64,000 nt of DNA from contig JAALGY010000033.1 in assembly GCA_032358165.1 (NCBI GenBank), positions 2,418,001-2,482,000 on the forward strand, given 5' to 3'. The notes beneath the pieces were generated by a model that saw only the letters and a program-made list of their open reading frames with translations, was not told the DNA's origin and searched no databases. Below, piece by piece: positions 37,109 through 48,527 of this stretch (its first letter is position 1; every line of letters starts with the position of its first letter). A program made the position numbers and the translations under genes. Source of the stretch: Diplosphaera chodatii (taxonomy: Eukaryota > Chlorophyta > Trebouxiophyceae > Prasiolales > Stichococcaceae).

Positions 37109-40100
37109 TCACTCGTCGTCCACCTCCAGGTCCAGTGGTGTGTCGGCACCCATGCTTGCCGTTTCCTCTTCGGCCGTCCCGTTGCGCGGTAGCTGCACTG
37201 TTGCATGCGGCAGCTCCGCTCCCACCGCTGTTGCAGATGCGCCTGCCGCCAGGTGACATGCACCGCCTTGCCCATCTGCTGTCACTGCTGCAGAAGGCAA
37301 CGGCATTGCCGACTTGCTGGTGGAGCGGTCGGCACGGTCCTGGCGCATAATGGCGGAGCTCGGCCTGTCGATGCTGGCGGGGATGTGCGTGGGGGGTGTC
37401 ACAACTTCCTTGCGCTTTTCCGCCAGGGTGCCCTCCATGCTTGCCTGCAGAGCACGCACCCAGGGAGACAGTGCACCATGAGCGCATGCCATCGAAATGA
37501 CAGCCTTGCGCTGCCATTACAGGACCACGTCGTCTCGCGGTGCTGCATGGCGAGGGACGTCCAACACTGGCACTCTATCTGGAAGCATGCCTGCCGCAGG
37601 CACACATATGAACCATGCAGCGCAGCCGCACCTTGCGGTCCTGGAGCTCGGGGCAGAAGTCCAGCAGCCGCAGCGCCACCTCCATGAAGCCCACTGCCTT
37701 ATCGAGGCGCTCGAAAGTGGCGTGGTGGCAGCCGCGATTCCAGCAAGTGGACACGAGCCACTGCAGTTCCCTGAAAAGCAACAACTCAGACACCTGAGCA
37801 GCACCCTGGCCCGCAACAGCCAGGCGCCACTGACAATCACTTGGCGACCTGCGCACTGCTGCCTCTACAGGCCATGCGAGCGCGAACTCATCTGCGGGGG
37901 TAGTCGGCAGCCCTGATGCGGCCCAGCATGTCGGCAGCCTTCTTGAAGTGGTCCAGCTTCCCTGCGTCGGTCGCCACGAGCTGCACCAGCTCCCTGGTCA
38001 CCTGCTCCAGAGATTGGCTTGATGGTTCCACTGAACTGTACTGGATAATGAGAGCTCCCATCGAAGGGCCTCGAATGGTGGCCCGCCGAGGGTGCAACGA
38101 GATGCTTCCAGAGCGCACAGTCTCACCACAGCGACCTTGTCCAGGCGCGGTCGCGACTCCTGCAGCAGGCGCGACAACGCCGCACGCAGTGCCTCCTCCT
38201 GGACAACCGTATTGCTTCCTGCAAGCACAGGAAGGCATGGTCGCAGCAGCAGGACGCTTGTGTCTTACGCCAGGAGCGCCGTCGACCAAGCTTGTCGAAG
38301 TTGGCTCTCGACTACGATGTGGACAGCAGACGACAATGCCTCTGATGCAGTGAAAATGCAGCTGAGGACCAACATCTGCAAGTTGGATTTGCACGTGGTT
38401 GTCTGTGTGGCGCGCGTCACAGTCTGCTGCCGACAGACTGAACCAGCAGTTCCGCCGCACCTTTACACATGTCGCACATCTCCAGCAGGGTGTCAGAGGC
38501 GACGCTGTGTGAAGTGGTGCACTTGCGCAGCGCCGCGAGCTGCCCGCCAGCATCGCCATGATGCACCGCAAGCTCAAACTCCTGCTGACAGCAGACGCAG
38601 CAAGCGTTGCAAATCAGAATTTCAGACACACAGCTAATTGTTATGATGAGCATCGCCAGCCATGCTGGGGGGGAATGATATCATGCCAAATGGCTTGGCA
38701 CCCTGACAGGCGTCACAGCAGCACGACCTTGAGGTGGATGAAGGCGGTGGACTTGTCGTCGCTGCCACTGGCGGCGGGTGACTGCCTGTGCAGACTGTCT
38801 GTTGCTGTGCGCGCGCCGGCGAGGCACTGGGCTGCCAGCGCCAGCGCGGGCGCCCCGGCGGGGCAGCCCGCCGCACGGTGCGCCTCAAGTGTTGTTGTGG
38901 CCGCCATCATGTATGCCACCTGCAAACTCCGAAGCAGAAGTGCCACAACTAGTACTGTAGTGTCATGGCCAGCTGTAAAGCATAGGCACTTTGTTGCGGT
39001 GTCAGTGCAGATGGCACTGTGCGCACCTGCTGCAATTTGAGGCAGTCTGCTGAGGGCACCGGGCCAGCTGCAAGCATGCGCGCAGCAGACATGAACATCA
39101 CTGCTGCCGCCTGCGTGGCGCAACACCTCGTGGTGGAATGGCATTGCGCCCTGCAGCTCGTGGTTGGAAGCATAACCTTGCTGTGCTCATTTGCCATGCA
39201 CACCTGCCAGCAGCGATTGTCTGCGGCTTGCTTGGCCAGATTCCAGGCCGTGCCAGTAAACCACTCGTGCTGTGGGACTTTGCTCTCCTGTGCGACACTT
39301 TTGCGTCCGGTTATGGGTCAGCATTCCCAGTGCAGCTGCAACACCTGCGTGCCTCGCAAAGCTGGACAATGTGACGTGGTGGGCAGACCCACCAGCTGTG
39401 CGTAGAAGCGCTCAGGGCCTAGGTGCTCCAAGCGGTCTGCTGCCAGGCTGCAGTGCTCGGCTAGCCTGCAGGCAATATGCGTGCTCACTTGCGAGATGAC
39501 AGTGGGACATGCAAATCCAGTCCGTCACCCATTAGTGACGGACTGGATTTGCCTGCACTTCACGGCCAGCTCGCATGCATGAACACGGCCATACGCATTG
39601 AAGTGGTTCGCGGCGGTTGCCAGGGCGTCGGCAGATAGTGGCTCATCGTTTGTGTTGCCATGTTCATCGCCCTGATCAGCCAAATGCTGCGTCTCTGCGC
39701 CACATGCAAAGGGAGTGGTGAGTGTAGCGCTAAGCACGAGTCAACCCCCAGCTGGCAGGCACCCGCTGGATGTTCGTCGCCAACTATGTTTGCCTGCAGG
39801 TGAGGCTTTGCTGTCGTTTGCAGCAACGCTGATAAGATTCTGTAAGACGTTTGCCTCCTGCCCACTCTGACTGCCGGCCTCGTCTGCACGACACAGAAGT
39901 AACCTATGTACGTTGAAGGAGTTTTCTGGTGATTTTTGAAAGGCCTGCCGAAGACCAGCATGCACCGCACACAGCATCACCATTCACGATCTGGGAATGC
40001 AACAGCTTCAGCGCCTCCTGCGCTGCATCTGGCACTTCCATGGCCATGGTCTCAACGCACACCGCCTGCTCAGCAGCAGCATTTAGAGTTTAATAAGTAA

Positions 40101-43100
40101 GGTCGGCAACGAGGTCACTTCAGAGCATATCAATCACTGTCTGCAGGGACCCGTTCAACCCGCATGTCCCACACCTTTAGGATCTGAGGGTCGAAGCCGC
40201 GGCAGTTAACGAGCTTATGTATCTCTGCAACAGCTGACTGGGTGTCCCCTTTGTTGAGCAGCACCTTGAACCGAATGAAGGCACAGTACACACTGTCAGG
40301 CTCCAAGTTGGTCGCGATCTCCAGAAATTCCAGCGCCCTGTGCATGACACACATGGACTAGTGATATGAGGCAGCATGTCACATTTCAACAAGGTAGTTC
40401 ATGACCGCATTTCCTTGTGTTGCATCAGCGTAGGACAGCGTGCCACCATGAACAGTTGCAAGCAGCTGTATGTCAGCACCTGTCCGGGTCATTGCCGGCC
40501 AGAGAGCAGAGCGCAAGCAGGCGGGCGCCCTTGGCCCGCTGCGCTTCGTCACCGCAGTACTGCATCGACGCACTGAACAGCTGCGTGCATGCCTCGTAGT
40601 GCTTGGCGTAGAACCGCTCAGTACCCTGCAAGCAGCAGACACTGAGTTGGCCCCATTCGTAGTCCTCTCACGCAGAGGCATAGCATAGCGGCATTTTAGC
40701 AGATGCAGTATGTCAGTCGACTGCATCCCAAAGCAAGAGCAGATGATACAACATTTCCTTGCCCGGTTCCACAGGCTTTGGTACAGCTGATCACGGTGGA
40801 TCTTTGCCCTGTCCTGCTGCCACGCATGACATCAAAGTTGCATGATTCAGTACAAGCAAGCTGAACGCAGCCCAATCGACGCACTAACTAAGGCAAGGTA
40901 CAATGCAGCACCTGTGCTAACAGCTCCATGGTTGCGTCATTGTGTAGCAGGTCGAGAGCAGCCGCCTCTGCAGCTTCTCCTGTGCCGGTTGTGCTGGCCA
41001 GCAGAGCCTGTGGCATGCAGGACAACACCTTTGACCTAACAGGGGCATACATGTTTGCATGAATGCATGTCTCAAGATTGACACGACATCTGCGAGTGGC
41101 AACCTGCACAAGCCCGACAGGCAGCTCTGGGTCCCATGGGAACCGGCTCTGCAGCACCTCCGCCAATGCCGGCACCACTGCCAGCTGCGCCTCCTCCCCG
41201 CATGCTAGCAGTTCCTGCATACCATCCTTGAGTGCATCGTTCGATCAATCTCTGGACGGGGCAAGCAGTTGCCTTCCGATGTGTATCCGTCGTTGCCATT
41301 ATGCAAACGTCCCCGAATGAGACCATGCCAAGAGCTTGATCATGCGTCACGGTACCCTACCTTCATGCCAGATATGCAAAAGGGGAGGGGACTATCTGGC
41401 GACGAGGCCACCGCCAGCAGCTCCGTCTGTGCCTCTGCGGCGCGGCCCAAAGCCAGCAGCGCTCGCATTGCCAGGTAAGCCACTGCACCCCTGCCCATGC
41501 TGTGGCTGACAGGGGTGCCGCCACCGCATCCTGCCGCCTCCATGCCCTCACCACCTTCCTCCGGCATGCCCTCTGACAGTTCTTGTAGCACCTGCGCAGA
41601 GGATGACCCACCACATCGCTCAACAGCAATGCCGCTTTGCTACAACGCAAGCAACACACACTGCTGGGAGTCACTGTGGCAGATGTGAATGCCAATGCAT
41701 GCTGACCTTTATACAGTTCAAAGCTGGGCCCGGCTGCCCAGCATCCAGGTTTGCCTTTGCAAGTAGCTTGACTACCTACACATAAGAAGCACCAATCATC
41801 AGCCTCCTGCAGCAATGCATGCAAGCTTGCCAGATCAAGGAGCCTAGCAAACAGACGGAGGGCACGGCCACACCCATCAGCATTATGATGGGATACCAAC
41901 CCTAGATTGCAGGGCGGCAGTGGCAGCCGTTGTATGCTCAGCCTCCTCCCTGTCGGCAAGGCCATTCAGCAGCCGATAGGCGTCATCTAGGATGCTGACG
42001 GCGGCCCTGAAGCGCCGCTGCTCCATGCGCTTCTCGCCCTGTGCTGGGCGGAACCCAAGCCAATCAGCCTTCTGCCATGGTACCAGCCCAGCAGCCTGCA
42101 TGTTGCTGTAGCACACAGACATCAGGCATACCGACTCACAGCCACGGCGCTTGCACTGCGCCAAGCGATATCTGCCATGATCGTGGAGCAAATGTACCTC
42201 GACTGTGAGCACATGTGCGAGGCCGATGGACAACTTCACCGCCTGGCGGCCAGACAGCAGGTCGATGCCCAGCAGACCTTTTGCCTGCTGCAGCATGTCG
42301 TCTGCCAGCTCCTGTTTGCAGCAGCAGCATGTCGTCATCAACAAGGCGTGGCTTGTACACGTCGTGTCATGCATGTATACGCGACGCCCATGACATACAG
42401 CTGCCGTTGCTTCGTCACCTCCTGCTGCAGAGCCCAGGCAGCCTGCGCCCGACATCTGTACAGCTCTGCGACAGAGTCAATTAGCTGCTCGCGTCGAGCG
42501 TCGGGCACAGCTGTGCTGGAGCACGTCTCAGAGATGCTTGCTGTGTGCGCCATGGCAGTGGCAAAACAGCCCTCTGCCATCTCATGCTCGCCCTGCTTCA
42601 TCCACAGCTGCCCAGTCTGCATGAGAGTATGTACTGGGTCACTGTGCCTGTTGCATAGACTGTTTGCTTGCATTGGCATAGTTGCGCTGCTTTATCTGGC
42701 ATGGGCGCTGACAGTGTGCGATGTCAGGTGTGAATTGTCAGTGGCATTTGATGTGAGCTTGGGCATGCACAGCACTGTATGGGCTGCAGATGCACCAGAA
42801 GCACACACTCGAGTGAGGAAGCTGAGCTGGGTTGCCCGTCCCTCAGTTGTGAGGGCATCGTCTGACAACAACGCCAGCAGGTCACTGCACGGCATTCAAA
42901 TGTCAAGCAGTGTAGACATGTGCATCCCAAGTGTTGCTGCACATGCATGCACAGTATATGTGCAACATTGCCAGCGTGCTGTCTCAGTGCATGGCACGAC
43001 AGCAATTGGCTACCTGGCAACCTGCCGCAGTTCTGGCTCCCTGCCTCTAGACGCATCTGGTGCATGGTTGTGGCGCTCGACGGCTAGGTTCTGCAGTGCT

Positions 43101-43438
43101 CACTCCAAGCATGCTAGTGTGTCATTCGGAATTATAGGTGAGTGCTTTCGGCACTATAGCTCAGAAACGCCACCAGCAGCAGGCACTGTCATGCGCTTAC
43201 ATACCCACAGGTCACACACAGCATTCCACAGGGTCTCGTGGTCTGTGTCAGAAGGACTACAGTGCTGGCGTAGCCCAATCGATGTCTTGAGAGCGAAGGC
43301 TACACTTCGCAGCTTCTCCAGCTTCGGGCTGCTCAGGGACTTGCCAGGTGCTGAAGTTGCACAGAGGTCGGCGACAACCGACTGCACCTCTAGCAGAAGC
43401 CGCTGACTAGCAGGTGACAGGCCAGTCTGATGAGCCAT
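37109..43438 (-). CDS. ZIP4: ZIP4/SPO22-type meiotic TPR protein
   Basis: ZMM-group protein promoting class I crossovers in meiosis. Minus-strand exons 43438-43205, 43090-43014, 42884-42809, 42616-42419, 42311-42198, 42038-41901, 41775-41707, 41591-41361, 41214-41104, 41007-40912, 40813-40763, 40625-40480, 40337-40175, 40065-39988, 39671-39553, 39465-39393, 39110-39027, 38919-38728, 38581-38461, 38218-38127, 38040-37892, 37770-37632 and 37444-37109 give 1028 residues, close to plant ZIP4 (~940). The chain is a TPR solenoid: DHETLWNAVCDLWNLAVERH, ELRQVASDLLALLSDD, TGQLWMKQGEHEMAEGCFAT, LYQSLWNRGTERFYAKHYEA and PRRELQWLVSTCWNRG are typical SPO22-family blocks. Introns after 40763 and 39553 begin with GC. 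The donor after 37892 reads AG then ATGAGT: without splicing, translation stops after residue 871, losing 157 residues. Confidence 0.82.
37771..37891 (-). other. Intron with AT in place of the GT donor in ZIP4
   Basis: Reading the minus strand, the exon ends CGCAG and the next bases are ATGAGT, one base from the consensus GTGAGT; the acceptor is TTTTCAG before GGAACTGCAG. Removing 37771-37891 joins YPR-R to ELQWLVSTCWN in frame. If it is not removed, a TGA at 37890-37888 ends the protein. Confidence 0.7.
39511..39552. repeat. Perfect 18-bp inverted repeat with 6-nt loop, on a splice donor
   Basis: Left arm 39511-39528 (GCAAATCCAGTCCGTCAC), loop 39529-39534 (CCATTA), right arm 39535-39552, an exact reverse complement. 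On the minus strand this is the first 42 bases of ZIP4 intron 15, so the GC donor (AG then GCAAAT) is the base of the stem. Confidence 0.95.
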
Positions 43439-43940
43439 GGTAGCTGGAGTGCAGCTCAGCGCTGTGATGCTCCAGTTTGCAAGCGTGATGATGTGCCCGT
43501 GGTGGCAGAAAGCAGGTGCCCAAGCAAGCAGATAGGGTTTTGGCGAGGTGCTCTGCGAATATGTTGTCGGCGGAAATTCAAACTTCCATTTGAGGATGGG
43601 CAAAAAGGATGGGCTGGAGAAGGTCGTGTCATCTGTATACCGTATATCGGTGTAGCACAGCATACTTTAGCCCGCCGTGTGCCACCGCTCTATCGCTCTA
43701 ACCGCTCTATCTGCGTTCTGCTCTGCGTCAAACGGTCCAGACGCTCTGCTGATGAGCTCTCGTGCCGTCAGTCACACTGCGTCAGTGTTCTCACCATTGT
43801 AGCCAACAAAACATAGCAACTTTCTATGTTCACACCAACTGATCAACTGATCCCAGGCCACCAATCAATGATTCAGATTGCCCCAGCCTGCCTGGCCTGT
43901 CCTGAACCAAACTTTCAAACACCAGCTCACCCATTGACGC
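43439..43940. other. Spacer between ZIP4 and nucleotide translocase
   Basis: About 500 bases between two minus-strand genes: promoter/5' UTR of ZIP4 and 3' UTR of the translocase. Nothing else supported. Confidence 0.4.
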
Positions 43941-46900
43941 TCAGGAAGTGCGCTCCTTCTCTGGCACAGACGCCCCTGTACCATTGGAACTGTGCTGTGG
44001 GTGCTGCTGCCCCTCTGCATGTGCAAGGCTGCCCAGACCATCCGCGATGCTGCCTGGCCACTGGCTGGCATGCCCACCATCGACTTGAACAGCCGAAGCA
44101 TGCTGACTGGCGACAGCTGTTGTCAAAGCCTCAGGAGGCTGCTTGGGATGCACTGGGGCAGCACTGATTGTGGTCGTGCCCTCATCATCACTGAGATTGT
44201 CAGCCTTTTCAGCTGCCAGCTTCTCTGCTGCTGCTTCAGCCTCCTCTCTCTGCAGTCACAGAAAAGTACATTTAGTTACGGCTGCGCAGCTTATCGAGCG
44301 AAGTTTGGGCCTTGCATCCTGCTTCACCGCAGCATGAACAGGTAGGAGAACTTGGTTGCAGCTTGGGAACTAACCTTGATGGTGTTGTGGAGGACTGACA
44401 CCGCACGGATCCAGCAGGCAATGACGCCTGTGAAGATAGCTGCAATGACGGGCAGCGCTGCCTGTATGGAGCCTGTAACCAGAAGGAGCGCCTGCACACC
44501 ACACATGGGCAATGTCTTTGCAAGAGTCATGCATGTCAATACCGGTCACATGCAGTGATGTGACCTGCAACAGTTCCTGCAGTCAACATCCATCCTCGCT
44601 ACAGGTCAGGCAGCATAACCCTGAGCCCCACCTGCGTGATCCAGCTGGCGCCGCTCTTGCCGATCTGGCTGCCAACGAGGTCGACGACCGCCTTCCCCTT
44701 CGACTTCTCCTCCTTGCTCATCTCGATGAACACCATCTCCTTGGCCGGGTCAAACAGCGAGAACTTGGACGACCGCGCAAACACCTGTAGGTCATTCACC
44801 ACCTGATGCTGCAAATGCACAGCATCCATTGGGACACCACTTTCCCGTGCCTCCTGCTTGGGACGAGTACGATTTACAACAGTGCAAGCTCGGTCCCCAG
44901 CACACTTGCCTGAGTCACTGCACCGGCGGTGGCGCCAGCTGCTGCGAGGTTGGCGGCGGCGCCTCCCACACGCGCCAGGACAGAAGTCCAGAAGAAGGTG
45001 CCGCCAGCCAAAAGCATGACCAGCGGCGTTGCTGTCGCTGCCACGCCCCAGCCCAGATACTGTGGAGCAGTCACATGCAGAAGCTTCGTGAAGCAGGGCT
45101 GTAGAAGTCTGACACTAGGTGGTCGCAGGGGCGGAGCAGGTGCTGCAACATGGCATGATGGTCGTTCAGACAGCATCTTTCGCATACCTGAAAGACGAAC
45201 CGTCCTGTCAGCACTGCTCAAACAAGAAACGGGTCACAAATTTATATTGTTATGCGGCTGATTGATTATTTTGTTTCTAACATACAACCGGTAACTTATC
45301 GCATATATGCAAAACTTACTGAGGGCAATCGTCATCCAACCAGTGGCAATGGAGACATCTGCCAGCATGCCCTGCAGGCCGGACATTGGTGAGAGGCTTC
45401 AATCTGAGAACAGTGGGGCCTTGGGAACGCTAGCGGGACAGCATGACATCCACAGGTAGCAGACCGCGCTGTGAGGCCCAGTGCACCTGGTATGCCTGAG
45501 CCGAGGGGTACAGAGCCCGCAGCTGACCCTTCCAGGCGAACTCGAAGAGCCGGTGGCTGACGCCGTACGACATCACCAACAGCGCCAGGTTCATGGTCTT
45601 AGGTGACGACCGAAGCACCGCCAGGCTGTCTGCAACCGTCCCCTTCTTCTTCGCCTTCTTCTTCGGCACCTTGTCTGGCACCTGCATGGTGAATGACTGG
45701 CTCAGGCCTTTCACGAGGCAACCCAAGCAGTGCGACTCGCACCACAGTCAAGCTGAGCCTCTACCTAGATGAGCCTTGGTATGGCTGCAGGTGCACAGCG
45801 CAAGCCGAAGCATCACAAGGAATGGATCAAGGACTCACATCCACAGAGTCGATGTTGCCGTCAATGTAGAGCTTGGCGCCCATCATGACGCCGCTGAGCA
45901 CCAGCACCGTGGCCACCAGATACCGCAGCGACAGCAGCAGGGAGCCATTGGTGAGGGCTGCATTCACCCACTTCATGTAGCTTCCCGCCACCACCAGTGC
46001 AATGTTGGCGGCAATACCTGCAAATGAGGTAGACGCACTGATGGTGCCATGGACACCAGTGACATGCAATACAGATCAGCCGTCAGAAGCAACAAGAGAG
46101 CCTGCAAACACTTAAACACCGAGCGCCCACCTAGGGATGGGTAGATGATCTTTGCGTCCGCAACAGTGCACACATCATTTGCCAGCGTCCAAAACAGCAC
46201 GGAGATGACCACTGCGCCCCACAGCTCCGCGATGCAGAAGAACAGGCTGAATGTCCAGTGTTCAATAACCTGTTAAGGCGTGACGGATCTCATCAGAGGC
46301 TGTGTGCGCATGGTTATACGCACATCATGCCTCAAGCGCTGCCAGGACGGGCTCAACACGCAGACTCGGCCAGAGGTACACGACCTGCCGACCTTCAGAA
46401 GGCCATGCAGGCCGATGGGCAGCAGCGGCGCCATGCGCTCATAGAAGCCATGCGGGTGCAAGTACGCTGACGCCGGGTACAGCGCGCCGGCAAAGAAGGC
46501 ATAGAACGCCACCAGCGGGACCACAGAAGCGTAGAACACCATGCGTGGCGGCAGATGGTTCACCAGCTTGCCTGTGAGCAGTGAAGCAATCAGTAGGCAA
46601 GCAGTGGACCTCGTGACATGTGGAGTAGGAATGCGGATGGGTTAGACGTGGAAAACATGCGATGGTGCCTGACAGATGTGCAATTCACGAACCCCCGGGC
46701 CTCACCGTATATATAGAAGAAGGCCAGGGACGCCGGCAGCACACAGAAGGAGGCCAGGAACGGCAGCGCCTCGGCACCGGCGGACGTCACAACAATGGCG
46801 TCCTTCAGGTTGGCCAGGATGGTCAGGTTGAAACTGGCGCAGAAGAAGATGAGCGCCAGCGGCAGCAGCTTCTGCCACAGCTTCACTGGCGGCTCCGCCT

Positions 46901-47518
46901 TGCTGAGCGACTGGTGCACATCTGACAGCGTGTCCATTGGCACCTGTGCACGGACACAACTTTCAGCAGTTCACAGCATATATATCCATGGCAAGGCGAC
47001 TGCGAGTGTAGATTCGGCCACTGTGCGCTGGCGCCCAATATGGACCTGACACACTCTGCCGTGTGTCCTCAGTGTGTAAGGATGCAGTTTTGGCATCTGC
47101 TCACCCGCGGAAACTGCTCTCGCTTCCACCAGTGCTTCCGCTTTCGTTTTTGCAGCCAGTGTCCATCCGTCTTGGCACTGGCGGCAGCCAGCTCCAGCGG
47201 CATGCTGAGCAGCATCTCAGCCCAGGAGGACTGCACATACTGCTGGGAAGCGGGGTTGCCCTGCGCGCTGGCCGCGCCAGCCCCCTGCTGTGAATGCCTT
47301 GCATCATCAGCGCCATCACTGGCGGGCTGTGCGACGCCATCGCCCGCAGAGCTCCGACAGGTGACGCTGCTGTCAGTGCTGAGGTCTGCACCAGGTCTCT
47401 GCCGAAGCCGGCGTGCACTCCTGCCGCTAGCTGCGGTGCTCTGCCCTGCCCGAGACACTTCAGGTGCACCTGCACGACAACCACAAGACACAGGTGCAAC
47501 CCTGATCCCTGGTGTCAT
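43941..47518 (-). CDS. NTT: Plastid-type ATP/ADP translocase (NTT/AATP family)
   Basis: Antiporter importing ATP into plastids in exchange for ADP and phosphate; the family is shared with Chlamydiae and Rickettsiales. Minus-strand exons 47518-47105, 46943-46706, 46571-46393, 46269-46131, 46017-45839, 45681-45487, 45371-45320, 45187-45150, 45059-44910, 44808-44632, 44491-44375 and 44249-43941 give 728 residues. The first 140 residues look like a long transit region. Family blocks are LPLALIFFCASFNLTILANL, AELWGAVVISVLFWTLANDV, KKKAKKKGTVADSLAVLRSS, ADVSIATGWMTIAL, YLGWGVAATATPLVML and SSKFSLFDPAKEMVFIEMSK, with about eleven hydrophobic helices. A 90-residue acidic/His/Gln-rich C-terminal tail is longer than in plant proteins. 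The intron after 44910 has a GC donor with perfect consensus (CAG then GCAAGT). The small exon 45187-45150 is the least certain. Confidence 0.9.
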
Positions 47519-48527
47519 GCCAAAGCAGCACAGAGGACGTGCTGCATGCAGCAGTGGCAGGTGGCATCGGCAGGTTTACCGCATACCCGCCGCAAACCGG
47601 CATGTGCTATATTCGGGTTGGCGTGGGGTGCTTTTGTGATCCACGAACACCGTGATCCAGCAACAGGTCGCCTTTGAGAGACCGAAAGCGCAGTGCTGAA
47701 GAGGTTCCGCATGCAATCGCACCTCGTATGTGATGTGGTCCGTTGTTTGCATGCCGCTGGCTGAATGCATGGCACACGCCTTTCGTTGGGTCGCTGCCAT
47801 CGCTGCCACTCCGTGTTCTCCGCTGTCGACGGTCTGCATGCACCCCAGGCCCAGCGGCCGCCCCTCTGTGCCGGCATTGCAGCCTGTCTGGCTGCGAAAC
47901 GAGTGGTAGGGTGGTGCAGGTCAAGCTTTCCTGCGGGGTTGCGGTCCGCCACATGGATGGTTTGGCAGCCCAACGATCTCCTATCAGGTGCTTGAAAAGT
48001 TTGCCGGTGTGAGTGCAACTGTGGCCCGGGCCGCGCCGCAGGAGTCCGACGAAACCTGTCGGCCGCTCTTGCGTGCAGCCCGGCGCAATCTGAACGACGT
48101 GATGTTGGAGGGACGTTGCAGTGCCAAGATCACTCAAGCAATTGCAGAGCAATGCAGATTGCACGTCTGTTTCACATCAATTGCCGGCGTGCTGCAGGCG
48201 TCTGCGTGACCACGAGCCTTGGACCCGCCCTGCAGCTAAAAGGCTGCAGGCTGCAGGGCGGGCCTAAAAGATTGCCTTGCCGAGTTTTGTTGGCCACCTC
48301 AAAGTCGGGGTCGCGCGGTCACCTACGGTGGACAGCAGCATTTCGCGGGTCAGTGCAAGGCAGACTTGACTGAAACAATCATTGTCAACTACAGCAGCAC
48401 TGACAAACACGGTGTGAATCTGCCGTGCGACAGTTTGCTGCCTCGACATGCTTGGCCTCTGCTGCTGACACCGTTGCACAGGCACGTGCAGTGGCGTCCG
48501 GGCCAACACCGGTGTGCCGCAGCAGCC
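47519..48527. promoter_or_regulatory. Divergent intergenic region, NTT / LON-domain gene
   Basis: About 1 kb between divergent genes. Contains a 13-bp-arm hairpin at 48224-48262 (separate entry). The + strand frame continues open upstream of 48528 but has no ATG there, so this is taken as leader. Confidence 0.45.
48224..48262. repeat. GC-rich inverted repeat, 13-bp arms
   Basis: Left arm 48224-48236 (CCCGCCCTGCAGC), loop 48237-48249, right arm 48250-48262, an exact reverse complement. It lies about 270 bases upstream of the LON-domain start codon and could fold as a stem in either strand's transcript. Confidence 0.9.

Noticed and set aside
42177..43406. 409-codon plus-strand frame opposite ZIP4
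   Set aside because: It is antisense to several phase-consistent ZIP4 exons, has a Cys/Ser/His-rich random composition, and no recognisable domain.
48366..48527. Upstream extension of the LON-domain frame
   Set aside because: The frame is open but contains no ATG before 48528, and the added sequence is not conserved-looking.
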